This document shows positions 62,258 to 64,000 of a stretch of DNA of 64,000 nucleotides, piece by piece; position 1 is the stretch's first letter, and each line of letters opens with the position of its first letter. The notes under the pieces were generated by a model. The model was not told where the DNA came from. It ran no database searches and saw nothing but the letters and a program-made list of their open reading frames with translations. This stretch comes from Paraphysoderma sedebokerense. Lineage: Eukaryota > Blastocladiomycota > Physodermatomycetes > Physodermatales > Physodermataceae. The stretch covers positions 1 through 64,000 of the forward strand of contig JAHLJZ010000045.1 of assembly GCA_025602915.1 (NCBI GenBank). The letters run 5' to 3'. The position numbers were made by a program, and so were the translations under genes.

Positions 62258-64000
62258 ATGAATGCAAGTTCAGCATCTGTAGACGAAGCTCGTGAAAAGT
62301 ATCTCAGATTAAAGAGGAAACAAGAATATTTGTTTAAATTGAAGATTCGTTTAGTTCAGGAAAAGAACAAATCGAAAGCATCTTCAAAAGGTACCACCGA
62401 AAATGGGCAAAAGAGTGGGACATCGACCGATCATACGAAATCCAAACCAAGTCAGAGATTATCAAATGATTCCAGTACTGTTGAAATCGGTGTGATGAGA
62501 ACGGACAATGTAGTCAGTGCAACGCCAAAGGTCGATACATTGTTGAAGGAAAGCACGTCTCTTGGACAGAATGTGGACAACACTTCGCCACAAAATGCAC
62601 AGAAGGACTCGAGAGACGAATTGGGTTCAAAAAGCTGTATGGAGTCAGCTGTAGAGAATTCAGCGTATTTGCAAGAACCAGAGGATGCTTCTTACATGAA
62701 TGATCTCGTTCGCGAGAATACGAATACAAATACAAAGAATCCAACAACCCAACCTTCAGTAGTCACTATCACCGATACAACAGTTCCTGCTATCCAGACT
62801 TGTACAATCCGCTCTTCAGAATTTCCAATGCGACAATCAAATTCACAAAAGAGTCAGAAACGCCGAAAGACTAAAACTATGGATACTCGGTCTATTACAC
62901 CAAGAGTTACCCGTTCCTCGTCGAGGTCGTCCAATCAACGTAACAATTCAGTTGAGACGATTGATGCTGTGGTACATGCTTTGAATCCCAAGATAGTGGA
63001 AAAAACGGTTAAGCAGTTGGTACCGGCTGATTTTGAGTTACCCTTGGATTATCGCGCCGATCGTGAACGCGCGAAGTGGTTTCTAGGAATAGATTCGGGG
63101 AATGCATCAGGGGATAATCAAGATGCGAAGGGAAGTTGCACTTTATCTAATAGTTTATTACCGAAGGAGACGCCGAACTCAAAAATGATTTCAACTGATC
63201 AAGTATCAGTTGAAGACAAAGATTGCCCAATGACGAATTCTGCTTCACCATCCCCGCCCGTCGACCGAATTTTTTCCCCCGAATCCAAGGTTTTTCATTA
63301 CGACACAGAAACGATAGTGGAATCAGAATCTGACACTCAACCACTCCCTGACAGTACAAACAACTCAGTCACAGAAGTCACAGAAACTCAGTTCGTGTCT
63401 TCTCGACTGAGCGCTCTTTCCCAGAAAGCATCAGACGCACAGCAGGATGGCACCAATTCATTAGCCACAGGGTCTAGTCAACCAACGTCCCCCGCAGCCT
63501 GCCAAACAGAATATTCTTCCCTCCTCAAATTCGATAGGTATATGGAGTCTGTCACTCCAAATAGAGCATTGCAACAGAATCTTGCTGATGCCAACCATTC
63601 TAAACTATCAATAAGCCCTGCCAAAGGTTCGAATCAAGCTACCCACGAACAACTGCCGTCGCATTCCCAGCACCATCAAAACACCATACCGACGATTTCT
63701 TCGCCGATATACCCGAAGCCAGCACATACTCAGCATCTGCTAATATCTCCCAAAGAGGTCAACCGCGAAAGTCAAAATTCGTCCTCAAGTATTGAAACCG
63801 ACGCGGACGATATGGCTCACGAGCCGAATGGCGAAGTCGACAGAAACAGTACGGGTGATCCATTATTAGTGAATCAAACCCAGACTGCAGCGAAAATGGT
63901 GGTAGGCAATGACGTAGGCCTTTGCGATCAAGTCATGGAGAATCATTCAGTTGTCGAATTAAAGACAGACAATGTCTATTTGGATAGGTTGTGCTCAGAC
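62258..64000 (+). CDS. Long disordered protein, 3'-partial
   Basis: I do not recognise the family. An open frame of 581 codons starts at the ATG at 62258 and runs off the right edge with no stop. Residues about 10-40 are a charged helix that could form a coiled coil (REKYLRLKRKQEYLFKLKI). Most of the rest is Ser/Thr/Asn/Gln-rich and looks disordered, with a basic patch (KSQKRRKTKT) and an Arg/Ser cluster. One ordered-looking segment near residues 235-275 (HALNPKIVEKTVKQLVPAD, then FELPLDYRADRERAKWFLG) is the best candidate for a conserved domain. An upstream exon is possible. A nuclear role is only a guess from composition. Confidence 0.65.
   Translation, partial: MNASSASVDEAREKYLRLKRKQEYLFKLKIRLVQEKNKSKASSKGTTENGQKSGTSTDHTKSKPSQRLSNDSSTVEIGVMRTDNVVSATPKVDTLLKESTSLGQNVDNTSPQNAQKDSRDELGSKSCMESAVENSAYLQEPEDASYMNDLVRENTNTNTKNPTTQPSVVTITDTTVPAIQTCTIRSSEFPMRQSNSQKSQKRRKTKTMDTRSITPRVTRSSSRSSNQRNNSVETIDAVVHALNPKIVEKTVKQLVPADFELPLDYRADRERAKWFLGIDSGNASGDNQDAKGSCTLSNSLLPKETPNSKMISTDQVSVEDKDCPMTNSASPSPPVDRIFSPESKVFHYDTETIVESESDTQPLPDSTNNSVTEVTETQFVSSRLSALSQKASDAQQDGTNSLATGSSQPTSPAACQTEYSSLLKFDRYMESVTPNRALQQNLADANHSKLSISPAKGSNQATHEQLPSHSQHHQNTIPTISSPIYPKPAHTQHLLISPKEVNRESQNSSSSIETDADDMAHEPNGEVDRNSTGDPLLVNQTQTAAKMVVGNDVGLCDQVMENHSVVELKTDNVYLDRLCSD

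Overview
The window is nuclear DNA of an intron-rich, compact eukaryote, most likely a zoosporic (chytrid-type) fungus. Fungal evidence: histidinol-phosphate aminotransferase, Gup1, an Atg27-like protein, a Ysc84/SH3YL1 protein and a Bpl1-type biotin ligase. Evidence for a flagellated lineage: a SPAG8-like axonemal protein. A class IV (HDAC11-type) deacetylase, an ATP7-like copper pump with six metal-binding domains and a microbial rhodopsin also point away from yeasts. Introns are mostly 45-360 bp with GT-AG ends; I placed exon joins by reading frame plus family similarity, with no transcript data.

Layout. 1-6.8 kb: the end of a disordered protein, then a copper P-type ATPase on the minus strand. 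8.1-11.3 kb: GCLM (-) head-to-head with SPAG8-like (+). 11.9-14.2 kb: two related precursors of small secreted peptides (-) in a diverged tandem duplication that includes their upstream DNA. 15-18.4 kb: a microbial rhodopsin, a GT32-type glycosyltransferase and a U2 snRNA gene. 18.9-25.3 kb: NOC3, an orphan ER-lumen protein and HIS5. 25.6-34.8 kb: GUP1, NDUFA6, HDAC11 head-to-head with BPL1, and a secreted class 3 lipase. 35.5-42.1 kb: a PH-domain protein, a 55-residue ASDURF/prefoldin-like microprotein (three exons), NMD3, a Tyr/Gly/Arg-rich protein and NDUFB2. 42.1-47.9 kb: a gene-poor stretch holding a facing pair of palindrome-rich inverted repeats. 47.9-61.7 kb: an importin-alpha lacking a basic IBB, Kish/TMEM167, a Ysc84-SH3 protein, an Atg27-like protein, coronin and a 15-exon polo-like kinase. 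The window ends inside a second long disordered protein.

Most genes are housekeeping: ribosome export and assembly (NMD3, NOC3), complex I (NDUFA6, NDUFB2), secretory and autophagy traffic (Kish, Atg27, Gup1), actin (coronin, Ysc84), splicing (U2) and mitosis (polo kinase). The parts most worth a second look are the rhodopsin, which keeps the retinal lysine but lacks both usual carboxylate counterions, the paired Kex2-type peptide precursors with conserved upstream DNA, the ASDURF-like microprotein, the importin-alpha without an autoinhibitory domain, the REEL-ending ER orphan, and the inverted-repeat element.
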